DNA of 64,000 nucleotides from Acidaminobacter sp. Lineage in GTDB: Bacteria > Bacillota_A > Clostridia > Peptostreptococcales > Acidaminobacteraceae. The notes under the pieces were generated by a model, which saw nothing but the letters and a program-made list of their open reading frames with translations, made no database searches and was not told where the DNA came from. The stretch lies in contig WXFH01000006.1 of the NCBI GenBank assembly GCA_009881125.1, positions 1 to 64,000 of the forward strand. The letters run 5' to 3'. Positions 46,140 through 59,505 of the stretch are shown piece by piece (within the stretch, counting starts at the first letter, position 1; each line of letters begins with the position of its first letter). Position numbers and translations under genes: made by a program.

Positions 46140-47354
46140 TCATGTTGTTTTCAGCAGTTCCTCAAGAACCGTAGCGAGCAGTTGGTCCCTGATGGTATTT
46201 AAATATAACCCGTTGCTCTTCAAAACATCAGGCAGCCAGCCCGGAATTTTTTTCCGGTCTTCTACCTGAATCAGAGGCTCACTGGAAAGGACCTCTTTTG
46301 ACAACGCAACATCACTGATGATTCGAAAGCGGTCGATCCCGACTTTCTCGGCGCCATACTCCATCAAAGACAGGGCAATCTCAGCATAGGAAGCTGATGC
46401 ATCAAGCTTCAGCAGTTCACAGAGCTTAGGAATGAGATCCTCAAATAAAAGCCTCTGAGGACTCTTATCCTTGATTCCAAGCAGCTCGGCAAGTTTGCCT
46501 ATGACCGCTTCATCCATCTGAGAAAATCGCTCTATGTAGTAAAAATTATCACGCAATTGATCCACGTAATATTGACTGCCTTTGTATTTTCTGTAATGCT
46601 TCAGCGTATCAAAATACCCCATCTTCATATTGCGGTGAAGGGTTTCAGGAATCACTTCCAGCGTTCTTCCCAAATCTCCGGAAGGATATAGACGCGTGAT
46701 TTCAAGACCCGCGCTGTCGAACTTTTGCTTCAGCCCCAGACCCTGAGACTCAACACAGATGATCTCTTTGAAGCCCTTTTGCTGAAGAAGCCTTACCGGC
46801 AGGTTGTCGTAGAAGCCGCCATCTATGTACAGCTTCCCGTCAATGCGTTCGAGTTTAAAGACCGGCAGATTGGCGGATGCCATCAGATACTCTGCAAGCA
46901 TGCCGTCAGGCACTTCCGACAGATAGACATCCAGAGGCTTGAAGTCAGTCAGCGAGACGGTCACAAAGCCAAAGACTTTTTGAGATCTTCGAATGACCTC
47001 CTCCCGGACCGTACTTTTTAAAAGCCGTCTGAGAGGCGTGATATCCAGACCGCCTTCAGCGATGAACCGCTTAAATGATGCTCTGATTTTATTTAAATCT
47101 TCCGTTTCAAGATCCATGCGAATAATCTTGTCCATGAGTTTCTCGTCGCCATTAAAAACCAAAGACGGCTTCATGTTGTACCATATTTCCCATGCCAGTT
47201 CAAAGTCATCCTGAAGAATGTAGGCACCATTGATCGCGCCTATAGAAGTTCCGGCAACCCCGTCAATTTCGATGCCCAACTCTCTGAGCGCCTTCCAGGT
47301 ACCCATATGATAGGAACCCTTGGCACCTCCGCCTTCGAGTACTAAACCCGCCAA
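46140..47354 (-). CDS. Patatin-like phospholipase
   Basis: About 404 residues from TTG 47354, which has GGAGGG 7 bases upstream; the in-frame TTG 47414 has no good site. Oxyanion loop GGGAKG, nucleophile elbow GTSIG (GXSXG) and the catalytic dyad aspartate in YIDGGFYDNLP are visible near residues 8, 38 and 180. Catalytic domain about 1-210, then an uncharacterised C-terminal part. Acts on membrane lipids; no signal peptide, so it is cytosolic. Lies between fabZ and the phosphohexomutase gene on the same strand. Confidence 0.9.
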   Translation of the reverse strand: MAGLVLEGGGAKGSYHMGTWKALRELGIEIDGVAGTSIGAINGAYILQDDFELAWEIWYNMKPSLVFNGDEKLMDKIIRMDLETEDLNKIRASFKRFIAEGGLDITPLRRLLKSTVREEVIRRSQKVFGFVTVSLTDFKPLDVYLSEVPDGMLAEYLMASANLPVFKLERIDGKLYIDGGFYDNLPVRLLQQKGFKEIICVESQGLGLKQKFDSAGLEITRLYPSGDLGRTLEVIPETLHRNMKMGYFDTLKHYRKYKGSQYYVDQLRDNFYYIERFSQMDEAVIGKLAELLGIKDKSPQRLLFEDLIPKLCELLKLDASASYAEIALSLMEYGAEKVGIDRFRIISDVALSKEVLSSEPLIQVEDRKKIPGWLPDVLKSNGLYLNTIRDQLLATVLEELLKTT

Positions 47355-47433
47355 ATCGATCCCTCCAATACTGGGATTTAAAGGCAACTGACTTGGTTGC
47401 TCAGCCGCGCTCAACTAAGACCTTACGCTCTTA

Positions 47434-47871
47434 CTAAAGTCCTTTATTCTCAATGACAGCAAACATAAGCATGCCTTTGCACGCAATTTCACCATCCACA
47501 TAGGCGATGGCCTCACCTTTTCCAATGCCGCGGCGGAACGCGTGCAGCACGACTTCCATTCTGAGCTGATCTCCGGGTACAACCTGACGTTTAAACCTTA
47601 CCTCATCTATACCCGCAAAAACGGCAAGTTTTCCTTTATTTTCTTCCAAACTCATTAACGCAACCGCACCGACCTGAGCAAGGGCTTCAACAATCAGCAC
47701 ACCCGGCATGATAGGATTCCCCGGAAAATGCCCTTGAAAAAAGGGTTCATTTACAGATACTGACTTTATACCCACCGCGCTTTTCCCAGGCTCAAAATTT
47801 TCAATTCGATCCACTAGCAAAAATGGATAACGGTGAGGAATGATTTTTTGAATTTCTATACTGTTTAACAT
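47434..47871 (-). CDS. fabZ: 3-hydroxyacyl-ACP dehydratase
   Basis: 145 residues. Dehydrates 3-hydroxyacyl-ACP in fatty-acid synthesis. The catalytic segments are clear: [14 protein letters not shown] with the catalytic His, and [26 protein letters not shown] with the Glu. ATG 47871 after GGAGG. No other fab genes are beside it; acpP is 35 kb away in this window. The upstream neighbour is the PhzF gene. Confidence 0.97.
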   Translation of the reverse strand: MLNSIEIQKIIPHRYPFLLVDRIENFEPGKSAVGIKSVSVNEPFFQGHFPGNPIMPGVLIVEALAQVGAVALMSLEENKGKLAVFAGIDEVRFKRQVVPGDQLRMEVVLHAFRRGIGKGEAIAYVDGEIACKGMLMFAVIENKGL

Positions 47872-47895
47872 GTTTGACCTCCTTAGCTAATCCGG

Positions 47896-48939
47896 CTAAA
47901 TCTCAAGTGTTGTTTCTCCTGACAATGCTGCTGAACCTCCAACCCAGACAGACTGAATCCATGTCTGTTTCTGGATTTCTCCCTGTGGATTCTCCTCGTT
48001 AAAAATCGGGTCCATGTCCAGCGTTTCGCCGGATTTCTCTATCCATAAAACTCTGGCGTTGATTCTTGAAGGCTGATCCATCCACATGCCCTGCACAAAG
48101 CTCATAGCTTCCCCCATAGCGGGACTGGCGGCTTCTTTGTTGGCGTCAAATTCATCCGTACCGGAGGCTGGGAGAGACGCGCTTGCGTCGCCATTAACCG
48201 CTCCATAGGCGCTTAAATAAGCAGCCAGAGCCCCGTTGGATGTTCCTGTCGCCGACTCCTCCGCAATGCCGAACAATGGGGCGAAGTTGCGGCAACACGC
48301 GGTAACCGCCGGACGACTAGTCTCCTGGGTCAAATCGTGTCCTGATGCCAGAGCGAAGCAATGATATCCTGTGACGCCATTGACTTCGCTGATTTTTCTG
48401 ATCTCCTCCAGGTCGGGCTGAATCGAACGCAACGCATCAATACTATTCACAGGCACCAGAATATCCTTTAATCCGGTGGAAACAATTTGAACCGGAAGGC
48501 CCGGCGCCTGTTGATCCTCTGACAAACCCAGTGACCAGAAAATCTCCTCTGGTTCAAGGATAGGTCCAAAGTCAGGTGCTGCTTGCTCCATCAGAATCTC
48601 TTCCGGAGAAACTTTGATTCTAAGCAATCCCGCTTTTGTTTCCTGAACCAGCGTTTGCCTTCCCTTTAAGTATCCAAGGTGCTCGAGAAGCCAAAAAGCT
48701 CCAATGGTCGCGTGCCCGCACAGTTCAACTTCTTCTGTCGGAGTAAAAAAGCGCACCTTATAGTCTGCAAGCTCGCTCTCCATGACAAATGCCGTTTCGG
48801 AAAAACCCATTCGGGCTGAAATGTCAAGCATCTGCGCCTCTGTCAGCGAGGAGACTCCAGGTTGAATCACGACACCTGCCGCGTTTCCGCCCTTTTCACC
48901 TTCAGTAAAGGCATGGATCTCATACACGTGAACCTTCAT
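47896..48939 (-). CDS. PhzF-family isomerase-like protein
   Basis: 347 residues from ATG 48939 (GGGGG upstream). The N-terminal half reads VYEIHAFTEGEKGGNAAGVV and GFSETAFVM, then FFTPTEEVELCGHATIGAFW, the PhzF catalytic region with its glutamate. The C-terminal half has GVTGYHCFA and RNFAPLFGIAEESATGTSNGALAAYL. An extra serine/alanine-rich stretch of about 35 residues (around 235-270, with GDASASLPASGTDEFDANK) interrupts this half, so it is longer than the usual 260-300. Function unknown; it need not make phenazines. Confidence 0.88.
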   Translation of the reverse strand: MKVHVYEIHAFTEGEKGGNAAGVVIQPGVSSLTEAQMLDISARMGFSETAFVMESELADYKVRFFTPTEEVELCGHATIGAFWLLEHLGYLKGRQTLVQETKAGLLRIKVSPEEILMEQAAPDFGPILEPEEIFWSLGLSEDQQAPGLPVQIVSTGLKDILVPVNSIDALRSIQPDLEEIRKISEVNGVTGYHCFALASGHDLTQETSRPAVTACCRNFAPLFGIAEESATGTSNGALAAYLSAYGAVNGDASASLPASGTDEFDANKEAASPAMGEAMSFVQGMWMDQPSRINARVLWIEKSGETLDMDPIFNEENPQGEIQKQTWIQSVWVGGSAALSGETTLEI

Positions 48940-48978
48940 TGTCAATGCCCCCTGCTATAGCCGCTTTGTTTTCAACTT

Positions 48979-49016
48979 TAAAAATACGGCGCGTGGGAAA
49001 TTTTCCAACGCGCCGT
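48979..49016 (-). terminator. Terminator of the murA-mreB unit
   Basis: Minus-strand ACGGCGCGT (49016-49008) pairs with ACGCGCCGT (48994-48986), with an AT-rich inner stem, then ATTTTTA. 33 bases after the mreB/mbl stop. Confidence 0.88.
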
Positions 49017-49048
49017 CATCCATTCTTTTATTGTCGACCGGTTAATCC

Positions 49049-50068
49049 CTAGCGCCGGCGGTGCGTCATCATGCTCTTCTCAAGCACGTCAATGTGTTCA
49101 AGAGACATGCCGGTTCCCTTGGCGACACAGGATATGGCATCCTCAGCCACGTAAGTCGGAATGCCCGTTCTCTTTTCGAGCATGCGGTTCAATCCATGCA
49201 GCAATGAGCCGCCGCCCGTCATGACAATGCCTCTGGCGCTGATATCAGACGCCAGCTCAGGCGGTGTCTTTTCAAGTACGGAGTGGACAGCATCACTGAT
49301 TGCGTTGACCGGCTCTCTAAGTGCTTCGAGCATCTCTTCGCTGCTGACAGTAATATTTTTTGGAAGACCTGTAATCAAGTCTCTGCCACGGCAATCCATA
49401 GTTACAGGCTTTGGACGCGGCGAAGCCGTGCCGATCTCCATTTTAAGTTCCTCGGCAGTACGCTCTCCAATCAATAAGTTATGGGCTTTTCTCATGTATT
49501 TGATAATCGCCTCATCAAACTTGTCGCCGGCAACTTTTATGGATTTGCTGACAACAATCCCGCCAAGTGAAATCACCGCAATGTCCGCGGTACCTCCACC
49601 AATATCAATAATCATATTGCCATCCGGCTTTGTAATGTCCAGACCTGCGCCGACTGCTGCCGCTATTGGTTCCTCAATCAGGAAGGTTTTTCCGCCGCCC
49701 GCTTCAATGGTCGCATCAATAACAGCGCGCTTTTCGACTTCTGTAACGCCGCTCGGCACGCAGATTATGATCTTAGGTTTGATGAACCTGCGTGGACCAC
49801 AGGTTTTATTGATGAAGTGGCGCAGCATTTTTTCGGTCACTTCGTAATCCGAAATGACGCCGTCCTTCAGCGGACGAATTGCCACGATATTGCCCGGTGT
49901 TCTGCCAAGCATCTTTCTTGCTTCTGAGCCTACAGAAAGTACGCGGCCCGTATCTCTGTCAATTGCGACCACTGAGGGCTCCTGAAGCACAATGCCTTTG
50001 CCTTTTATGAAAACGAGAACGCTGGCGGTTCCCAGGTCGATCCCAATTTCAGTGCCTAATCCAAACAT
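49049..50068 (-). CDS. mreB: MreB/Mbl rod-shape-determining actin homologue
   Basis: 339 residues from ATG 50068, chosen for GGAGG 6 bases upstream. A filament-forming cytosolic ATPase that organises cell-wall synthesis. Actin fold motifs: phosphate-1 loop GIDLGTASVLV, connect-1, DIGGGTADIAVIS (phosphate 2) and GGSLLHGLNRML (adenosine). It lies 79 bases downstream of murA; in Bacillus and many clostridia the gene next to this position is mbl, but here the sporulation genes usually in between are absent. MreB versus Mbl cannot be decided without alignment. Confidence 0.95.
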   Translation of the reverse strand: MFGLGTEIGIDLGTASVLVFIKGKGIVLQEPSVVAIDRDTGRVLSVGSEARKMLGRTPGNIVAIRPLKDGVISDYEVTEKMLRHFINKTCGPRRFIKPKIIICVPSGVTEVEKRAVIDATIEAGGGKTFLIEEPIAAAVGAGLDITKPDGNMIIDIGGGTADIAVISLGGIVVSKSIKVAGDKFDEAIIKYMRKAHNLLIGERTAEELKMEIGTASPRPKPVTMDCRGRDLITGLPKNITVSSEEMLEALREPVNAISDAVHSVLEKTPPELASDISARGIVMTGGGSLLHGLNRMLEKRTGIPTYVAEDAISCVAKGTGMSLEHIDVLEKSMMTHRRR

Positions 50069-50146
50069 AGCTGACCTCCTAATGTCTTTTCGTTTCAATG
50101 GGTAGCAGCAGAATGACTGCCAAAATATCTATTCCAAATCTGTTTG

Positions 50147-51403
50147 TCAGCTGTCTGCGCGCGAAATATTGGCACCCAGCTGCCGGAGTTTGTTTTCTAT
50201 CTCCACATAGCCACGGTCAATATGATAAGTGTTTCCAATCTCAGTAGTCCCATCTGAAATTAAGCCGGCCAATATAAGGGCAGCACCCGCCCTAAGATCT
50301 GTTGCCATGACCTTAGTGCCATGTAGCGTTCTGACACCTGTAACGACAGCGCTGTGACCTTCAATCTTGATGTCCGCGCCCATACGGTTCAACTCTGCGA
50401 CATGCATAAAACGATTTTCAAAAACAGTTTCAATAATGACAGAGGAATCTGATGCCGCAGCCATCAACGCCATAAACTGAGCCTGCATATCTGTAGGAAA
50501 ACCTGGATATGGCAGCGTCGTGACATCCACCGAATTGATTTTACCCTGACCAATGACCCTCAGTGAGTCTTCAAACTCCTCAATGACAACCCCTGCTTCC
50601 TTCAGCTTGGCGATTATTGGTTTGAGATGACTCGGCACGACATTTTCAACCATAACATCCCCATTTGTAATCGCAGCTGCGACCATGTAAGTCCCGGCCT
50701 CGATGCGGTCCGGAATCACCTGGTGACGTGCCCCTTCCAGCCGCTCAACGCCCTGGATCCGAATAGTATCCGTACCGGCGCCTTTAACCTTTGCGCCCAT
50801 CTTGTTCAAAAAGTTCGCCAAATCAATGATCTCAGGCTCTTCTGCAGCATTCTCGATAATAGTCGTTCCCGTCGCCATGCTTGCTGCCATCATGATATTT
50901 TCAGTTGCACCTACACTTGGAAAGTCCAGATAAACACTGTTGCCAATCAGCTTCTCCGCCCGTACTTCAATAAACCCTTCGCCGTGCTCCACATGAGCAC
51001 CGAGAGCTGCAAAGCCTTTCAGATGGAGATCCACCGGTCTGGCGCCTATTGCACAGCCGCCAGGCATTGGTATGCGTGCAATGCCACATCTAGCCAGTAA
51101 TGGTCCCATGACAAAAAAAGACGCCCGCATTTTCTGAACTAAATCAAACGGAGCCTCCGTCTGTGTAATGACCGGTGTATTCACTTCCAATATACCGTCC
51201 TGAATGCCGCTGACAACAGCGCCAAAGGCTCTGAGCACATCACTCATGACTTCAACATCTTTAAGCGGCGGCACATCCTCAAGTACACAAGGTGTATCTG
51301 CCAGCAGCGTGGCCGCCATGATAGGCAGCACTGCGTTTTTTGCACCACTTATTTTGACGCATCCTTTCAAAGGACCGCTTTTATTCACTAATATATTTGC
51401 CAA
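50147..51403 (-). CDS. murA: UDP-N-acetylglucosamine 1-carboxyvinyltransferase
   Basis: First committed step of peptidoglycan synthesis. 418 residues from TTG 51403, which has GAGGAGG 7 bases upstream; the longer frame to 51442 lacks this. [27 protein letters not shown] at the N-terminus and the catalytic loop [11 protein letters not shown] with C117 (the fosfomycin target) are visible, plus the C-terminal [21 protein letters not shown] segment. It follows atpC after a 370-base non-coding gap, and its neighbour downstream is mreB/mbl. Confidence 0.96.
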   Translation of the reverse strand: MANILVNKSGPLKGCVKISGAKNAVLPIMAATLLADTPCVLEDVPPLKDVEVMSDVLRAFGAVVSGIQDGILEVNTPVITQTEAPFDLVQKMRASFFVMGPLLARCGIARIPMPGGCAIGARPVDLHLKGFAALGAHVEHGEGFIEVRAEKLIGNSVYLDFPSVGATENIMMAASMATGTTIIENAAEEPEIIDLANFLNKMGAKVKGAGTDTIRIQGVERLEGARHQVIPDRIEAGTYMVAAAITNGDVMVENVVPSHLKPIIAKLKEAGVVIEEFEDSLRVIGQGKINSVDVTTLPYPGFPTDMQAQFMALMAAASDSSVIIETVFENRFMHVAELNRMGADIKIEGHSAVVTGVRTLHGTKVMATDLRAGAALILAGLISDGTTEIGNTYHIDRGYVEIENKLRQLGANISRADS

Positions 51404-51772
51404 AATTGGCCTCCTCTCGCGATCGCCAAATATCCGCAACATTAATTGAAGCTTTTATAAGGTCGCCCCAGACATAATTCACCGCTTGCATTATATACAA
51501 TTACGAAGGAAAGTTCAACCTCTTTCATTATAACGCAAAAATCGCCAAGCAAAAAGATAAAAGGTTCACGAGGGGATTATTTAGTACCGCGGGACAGATT
51601 TTATTCTTTAATTGCCAATTAATTGAACGATTATAGTATTAAAGAGACACAAAACCGTACAAATTAAAAAGCACCCCCGCACATGAAGCCAAAGCTGGGG
51701 CCAGCGCTTTTTACGCGGCTGACCCCAGCTTTAGCGAATCGTTCTTTAGTGCGTGAATGCTTCTTATTCAGG
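51404..51772. other. Non-coding gap between atpC and murA
   Basis: Holds the long hairpin that ends the atp operon (51688-51735) and AT-rich upstream sequence of murA (51450-51660). I see no gene in it. Confidence 0.7.
51688..51735 (-). terminator. Long hairpin after the atp operon
   Basis: An 18-bp almost perfect stem, GCCAAAGCTGGGGCCAGC (51688-51705) with GCTGACCCCAGCTTTAGC (51718-51735), one wobble. On the minus strand there is no T-run right after the stem; TTTTT follows only 20 bases later (51670-51666). It is 37 bases after atpC. Likely a terminator or mRNA 3'-end stabiliser. Confidence 0.6.
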
Positions 51773-52183
51773 TTAGTTTTTTTCAGCCACTCTGATCCGG
51801 TTAGTCGCTCGAGTCAGTGAATCAATTGCTCTCGCGTAATCGAGCTCGCTGTCGCGTCGTTCAAGACGGTTCTGCGCACGCTGCTGAGCAGCTTTGGCCC
51901 TGTTCAGATCAATTTCATCAGCCCACTCAGCAGAATCCGTGACCACCGTTGTCTTGTCGTAGGTTACAGTTATGAAGCCGCCGCTGCATGCCGCGTCCCT
52001 GAACTTCTCCTCGCCTTGCATCCGCACGCGGACAGAACCGATGGCGACCGGCGCTACCATCTGCTCGTGGTCATACATAATCGCCATATCGCCTTCAGTG
52101 GTCCTGAGGACCACCATATCGACTTCCCCATTGAAGAATGTCTTTTCCGGCGTCACGATTTCAAGCAAAAATTTTGTTGCCAC
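51773..52183 (-). CDS. atpC: F1 ATP synthase epsilon subunit
   Basis: 136 residues. Inner-stalk subunit that couples and inhibits the rotary motor. Beta-sandwich N-terminal domain (FLLEIVTPEKTFFNGEVDMVVLRTTEGDMAI) and a C-terminal helical hairpin (DLNRAKAAQQRAQNRLERRDSELDYARAIDSL). GTG 52183 after AGGAGG. Last gene of the operon. Confidence 0.95.
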   Translation of the reverse strand: MATKFLLEIVTPEKTFFNGEVDMVVLRTTEGDMAIMYDHEQMVAPVAIGSVRVRMQGEEKFRDAACSGGFITVTYDKTTVVTDSAEWADEIDLNRAKAAQQRAQNRLERRDSELDYARAIDSLTRATNRIRVAEKN

Positions 52184-52216
52184 CTGGGCTCACCTCCTGG
52201 AGATCGATATAAAGCG

Positions 52217-53623
<1,407 letters not shown>

Positions 53624-53648
53624 TCAGTTGGTTCCTAAGGGACAAGCC

Positions 53649-54527
53649 CTATTTGAGCGCTTCCGCACCACCGACAATTTCAGAAATTTCCTGCGTGATG
53701 GACGCCTGACGCGCCTGGTTGAACGACAGCGTCAAACTGTCGATGATATCCTCAGCGTTGTCATTCGCATTTTCCATTGCAAGGCGGCGCGCAGCCTGTT
53801 CTGCTGCCGCTGACTCGACAAGTGCGCCATAGATGGTGCTCTCGATGTACTTTGGAATCACATAGCTCAGTACCGTTTCCGGCGATGGCTCGTAGACCAT
53901 GTAGCTCTCGTCGTCGCCCTCTTCCTCAACCTTTACTTCCTCAACTTTGGCTTCCATGACCATCGGCAAAAGCTTGAGCATGGTCGCCTGCTGGGAAATC
54001 GTGCTGATGAAACGCGTGTAGACGAGCTTGATTTCATCGACTTCTTCCTGGGAATACAGCTTCAAAAGATATTTGGCCATTTCCTGGGCATCCGAATATT
54101 GCGGATTTTCTGAAATATAGACATACTCGCGGACTACATTGTAATCGCGCTTTGTGAAGCTGTCTCTGGATTTTTTGCCGATGGTGATAATTTTCGCGCT
54201 GGATTTGTCCTTAATATCCTCAAATACCAGCTTCATGGCGTTGTTGTTGTAACCTCCGCACAGTCCGCGGTCCGCTGTGACTATGACATAGATGCTGTTC
54301 TTGACTTCTCTGTAATCCAGAAACTCATGCTTGACCTTTTTCTGTGTCTTCATGAGGTCCTGGACAGTTTCAAGAACGGTTTCAAAGTAGGGCCGCGTAA
54401 TATCCATCCGGTCCCTGGAGCGCTTGAGCTTCGCAGTGGAAACCAGCTCCATGGCCTTCGTGATCTGCATGGTGGAGTTGACGCTTTTAATTTTGCGCTT
54501 TATGTCGCGCGTTCCCATTCCTGCCAC
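53649..54527 (-). CDS. atpG: F1 ATP synthase gamma subunit
   Basis: 292 residues. Central rotor shaft. Long N-terminal helix (TRDIKRKIKSVNSTMQITKAMELVSTAKL) and C-terminal helix (AARRLAMENANDNAEDIIDSLTLSFNQARQASITQEISEIVGGAEAL). Start GTG 54527, 8 bases after AGGAGG; ATG 54518 is possible. Residues 195-215 are acidic (KVEEVKVEEEGDDESYM), a small insertion. Confidence 0.97.
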   Translation of the reverse strand: MAGMGTRDIKRKIKSVNSTMQITKAMELVSTAKLKRSRDRMDITRPYFETVLETVQDLMKTQKKVKHEFLDYREVKNSIYVIVTADRGLCGGYNNNAMKLVFEDIKDKSSAKIITIGKKSRDSFTKRDYNVVREYVYISENPQYSDAQEMAKYLLKLYSQEEVDEIKLVYTRFISTISQQATMLKLLPMVMEAKVEEVKVEEEGDDESYMVYEPSPETVLSYVIPKYIESTIYGALVESAAAEQAARRLAMENANDNAEDIIDSLTLSFNQARQASITQEISEIVGGAEALK

Positions 54528-54558
54528 TATCGATCCCTCCTAAGGTGACGTCTTCAGA

Positions 54559-56109
<1,551 letters not shown>

Positions 56110-56123
56110 TCATTTAGAAAGCT

Positions 56124-56666
56124 CTAAACGACTACTTGCCGCAGATCTTCCTTGATTTGAGCCAATTTTTTGCGCACGGAACCATCAATCATTTTGTCTC
56201 CAATTTCAAGGACGACGCCGCCGATGATAGTGTCATCCACAATATTGACCAGAGATACTTTCATGCCGGCCAATTTTGACAATTTCTCTTCAAGGATTTG
56301 TATCTGCTGTTCTGTCATTTTGACCGAAGTTCTAGCCCGGCCTTTTACAAGACCTTCGCGTTCATCCACCATGGTGTCAAACAGCTTACGGATGTCTTTG
56401 AGCTCACTTTCCCGTCCCTTGTCGATCAGGACCTTAATGAAATTCAACACATCCTTGGAGACGTTCTCCGCGAACACTGCCTCCATGGCAGACTTCTTCT
56501 GCATCTCGCCAAGTGATGGCGTTTCAAACAGTTCTTTGAAGTCTGGGTTTTCAGCCAACGTGTCGGCGATCAACCCGAGATCGCGTCTGACTTCGTCCAT
56601 CTGGCCAAGTTCTGCCGCGGCTTCCATCAGCGCTTCCGCATAGGCTTTCGCGACTAGTTGTGCCAT
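56124..56666 (-). CDS. atpH: F1 ATP synthase delta subunit
   Basis: 180 residues. Peripheral stalk connector. N-terminal helical domain with AKAYAEALMEAAAELGQMDEV and the C-terminal segment GGVVLEIGDKMIDGSVRKKLAQIKEDL are family features. ATG 56666 overlaps the end of atpF by 13 bases; AGGTAGGGG precedes it. Confidence 0.96.
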   Translation of the reverse strand: MAQLVAKAYAEALMEAAAELGQMDEVRRDLGLIADTLAENPDFKELFETPSLGEMQKKSAMEAVFAENVSKDVLNFIKVLIDKGRESELKDIRKLFDTMVDEREGLVKGRARTSVKMTEQQIQILEEKLSKLAGMKVSLVNIVDDTIIGGVVLEIGDKMIDGSVRKKLAQIKEDLRQVVV

Positions 56667-57187
56667 GCTGTATCCCCTACCTCCTGAATGAACTGATCGA
56701 TCAGAACTTTGTGCTGGTCGCCGTCAATGTCTTTGTGAATGACTTTGGAAGCGGCAAGGATCGCCATGTCTGCGATGTCATTCTTGAGCGTATTGATCGC
56801 TTTGACCTTTTCCTGCTCGATTTCTTTCTGGGTGGATTCTTTTATTTCTGTAGCTTTGTGTTCTGCTTCCTTGAGGATCTCGGCTGTACGCTTGTCAGCG
56901 CGCTGAACAGCTGATCTGACAATCTCTTTGCCTTCATCCTCAGCATTTCTGATCTTGTGAGAATACTCTGAAATCAATTGATCTGCTTCCTTCTTTTTGA
57001 GTGCTGCTGCATCAAACTGGCTCTTGACCTCGTTTTCGCGTTTCTCCATAAATGCCGTAACCGGCTTGAAGAGGATTTTGCGAAGCACCAGGAACAAAAT
57101 CAGAGTGTTGGCAATCTGAACTGCCAACATCCAGTCAATTGCGACAAGACCCATTCTCAATTCGGAAGCGAGTACATACACATTCAT
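56654..57187 (-). CDS. atpF: F0 ATP synthase b subunit
   Basis: 177 residues. Peripheral-stalk subunit: one N-terminal membrane helix (IDWMLAVQIANTLILFLVLRKILF) and a long charged coiled coil (about 45-160). ATG 57187 after AGGAGG. It directly follows the one-hairpin atpE gene. Confidence 0.96.
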   Translation of the reverse strand: MNVYVLASELRMGLVAIDWMLAVQIANTLILFLVLRKILFKPVTAFMEKRENEVKSQFDAAALKKKEADQLISEYSHKIRNAEDEGKEIVRSAVQRADKRTAEILKEAEHKATEIKESTQKEIEQEKVKAINTLKNDIADMAILAASKVIHKDIDGDQHKVLIDQFIQEVGDTAWHN

Positions 57188-57234
57188 TTATTCTGCCTCC
57201 TTTTTGCGGATTTTCACAACTGGCCCTGTTTTTA

Positions 57235-57510
<276 letters not shown>

Positions 57511-57545
57511 CTAGTCCTCAAATATGATTTTATAATGTCTCAGTC

Positions 57546-58358
<813 letters not shown>

Positions 58359-58384
58359 TCATTTCTTGAACTGGTTCAATTAAT

Positions 58385-59086
58385 TTAATCCATAGCCATG
58401 GAGACGTAAACCATAGTCAGCATGGTGAAAATGAACGACTGCAGCAGCCCCGAGAAGAGGTCAAAATAAATGTGAAACACTGCGGGGACGCCAACTGCCA
58501 GAACCGGAATGTTCAGGCTGAGCAAGGCAGATGAAAAGCCGCCCAATGCGCCGTAGAGAAGACTCATGATAATCAAGCCGCCGACGATGTTGCCGAAGAG
58601 ACGGAACGACAGAGAGATCGGTGTCGCCAGTTCACCCAGCATGTTGATTGGGAACAACAGGAAAAACGGTTCAAAGAAGCCTTTGACGTATTTTCCAATG
58701 CCTTTTGTCCTGATGCCGAAGCTGTGGATCATGAAAAACGTGATTAAAGCCAGTGCCAGTGTTGTGTTGATATCCGCGGTTGGCGGCCTTAATCCCAGCA
58801 ATCCGGCCAGGTTTGCCACAGCCAGAAAGATCATCAGCGTACCAATATACGGAGCGAACTTGATGTTCTTTTCCCCCATGGTCTGTTTGGTCAGATTGTT
58901 GATCATTTTCACAATGGTTTCAACGACGATCTGACGTTTCCCTGGCACCATCTGCAAATTTCTGGTAGCGAGCCAAGCCAGCAATATAATGCCTGCCATG
59001 ATCCACCAGGTGACTGTCACTGTTTCAGTGACTTGAAGGCCAAAGGGCAATTCTACAATCCGTGGTCCAAATCCTTCAGTACCCAC
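58385..59086 (-). CDS. atpB: F0 ATP synthase a subunit
   Basis: 233 residues, about five or six membrane helices. The stator subunit holding the ion half-channels; the essential arginine lies in the conserved SLSFRLFGNIVGG helix (about 165-177). Also LRPPTADINTTLALAL. Start GTG 59086 after GGAGG. It is directly downstream of the two atpI-like genes and 35 bases ahead of the three-hairpin c gene. Confidence 0.96.
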   Translation of the reverse strand: MGTEGFGPRIVELPFGLQVTETVTVTWWIMAGIILLAWLATRNLQMVPGKRQIVVETIVKMINNLTKQTMGEKNIKFAPYIGTLMIFLAVANLAGLLGLRPPTADINTTLALALITFFMIHSFGIRTKGIGKYVKGFFEPFFLLFPINMLGELATPISLSFRLFGNIVGGLIIMSLLYGALGGFSSALLSLNIPVLAVGVPAVFHIYFDLFSGLLQSFIFTMLTMVYVSMAMD

Positions 59087-59088
59087 TT

Positions 59089-59505
59089 CTATTCCTCCTT
59101 TCTTTTCGAAATGTTCATTGATTTTGAACTTGCTGATAACAACTGTGTCATATAAATGACCAGTTTTACGGTCAAAAGGCCTGCCACCGTACCCAGAACC
59201 TGAATCTGCTCAGAGAGGATGGAAACCAATATGGCGACCGCAACCAGTGAAAAACGGATAAAATAGTGAACTGTGACATAGGACTGAGCTTTTGCCGGCG
59301 GCATGGCAACCGCTTTTTCAATGGTCGCTCCAAGCTGTCTGAAATTCAGGATCCCCAGAAAGCTGCCGAAAACAAGGCCTAATAGATAGGGTGGCGCGCC
59401 GCTTCGGAAAAGAATCAAAAAAATGATGGCAAACACTGCTGAAAGCATCAAAGATCTCAGTGTCACTGCTTTCAGCAAGGCCCTGTGATTTTGCACTGGC
59501 GTCAC
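59089..59505 (-). CDS. atpI: ATP synthase subunit I (AtpI-like)
   Basis: 138 residues, four membrane helices (about 15-35, 40-58, 75-95 and 105-125), with AvtLRSLMLSAVFAIIFLIL near the N-terminus. AtpI helps c-ring assembly, which fits its place right before atpB and the c genes. Start ATG 59505 overlaps the stop of the gene before. The family assignment rests on place and topology rather than strong motifs. Confidence 0.85.
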   Translation of the reverse strand: MTPVQNHRALLKAVTLRSLMLSAVFAIIFLILFRSGAPPYLLGLVFGSFLGILNFRQLGATIEKAVAMPPAKAQSYVTVHYFIRFSLVAVAILVSILSEQIQVLGTVAGLLTVKLVIYMTQLLSASSKSMNISKRKEE

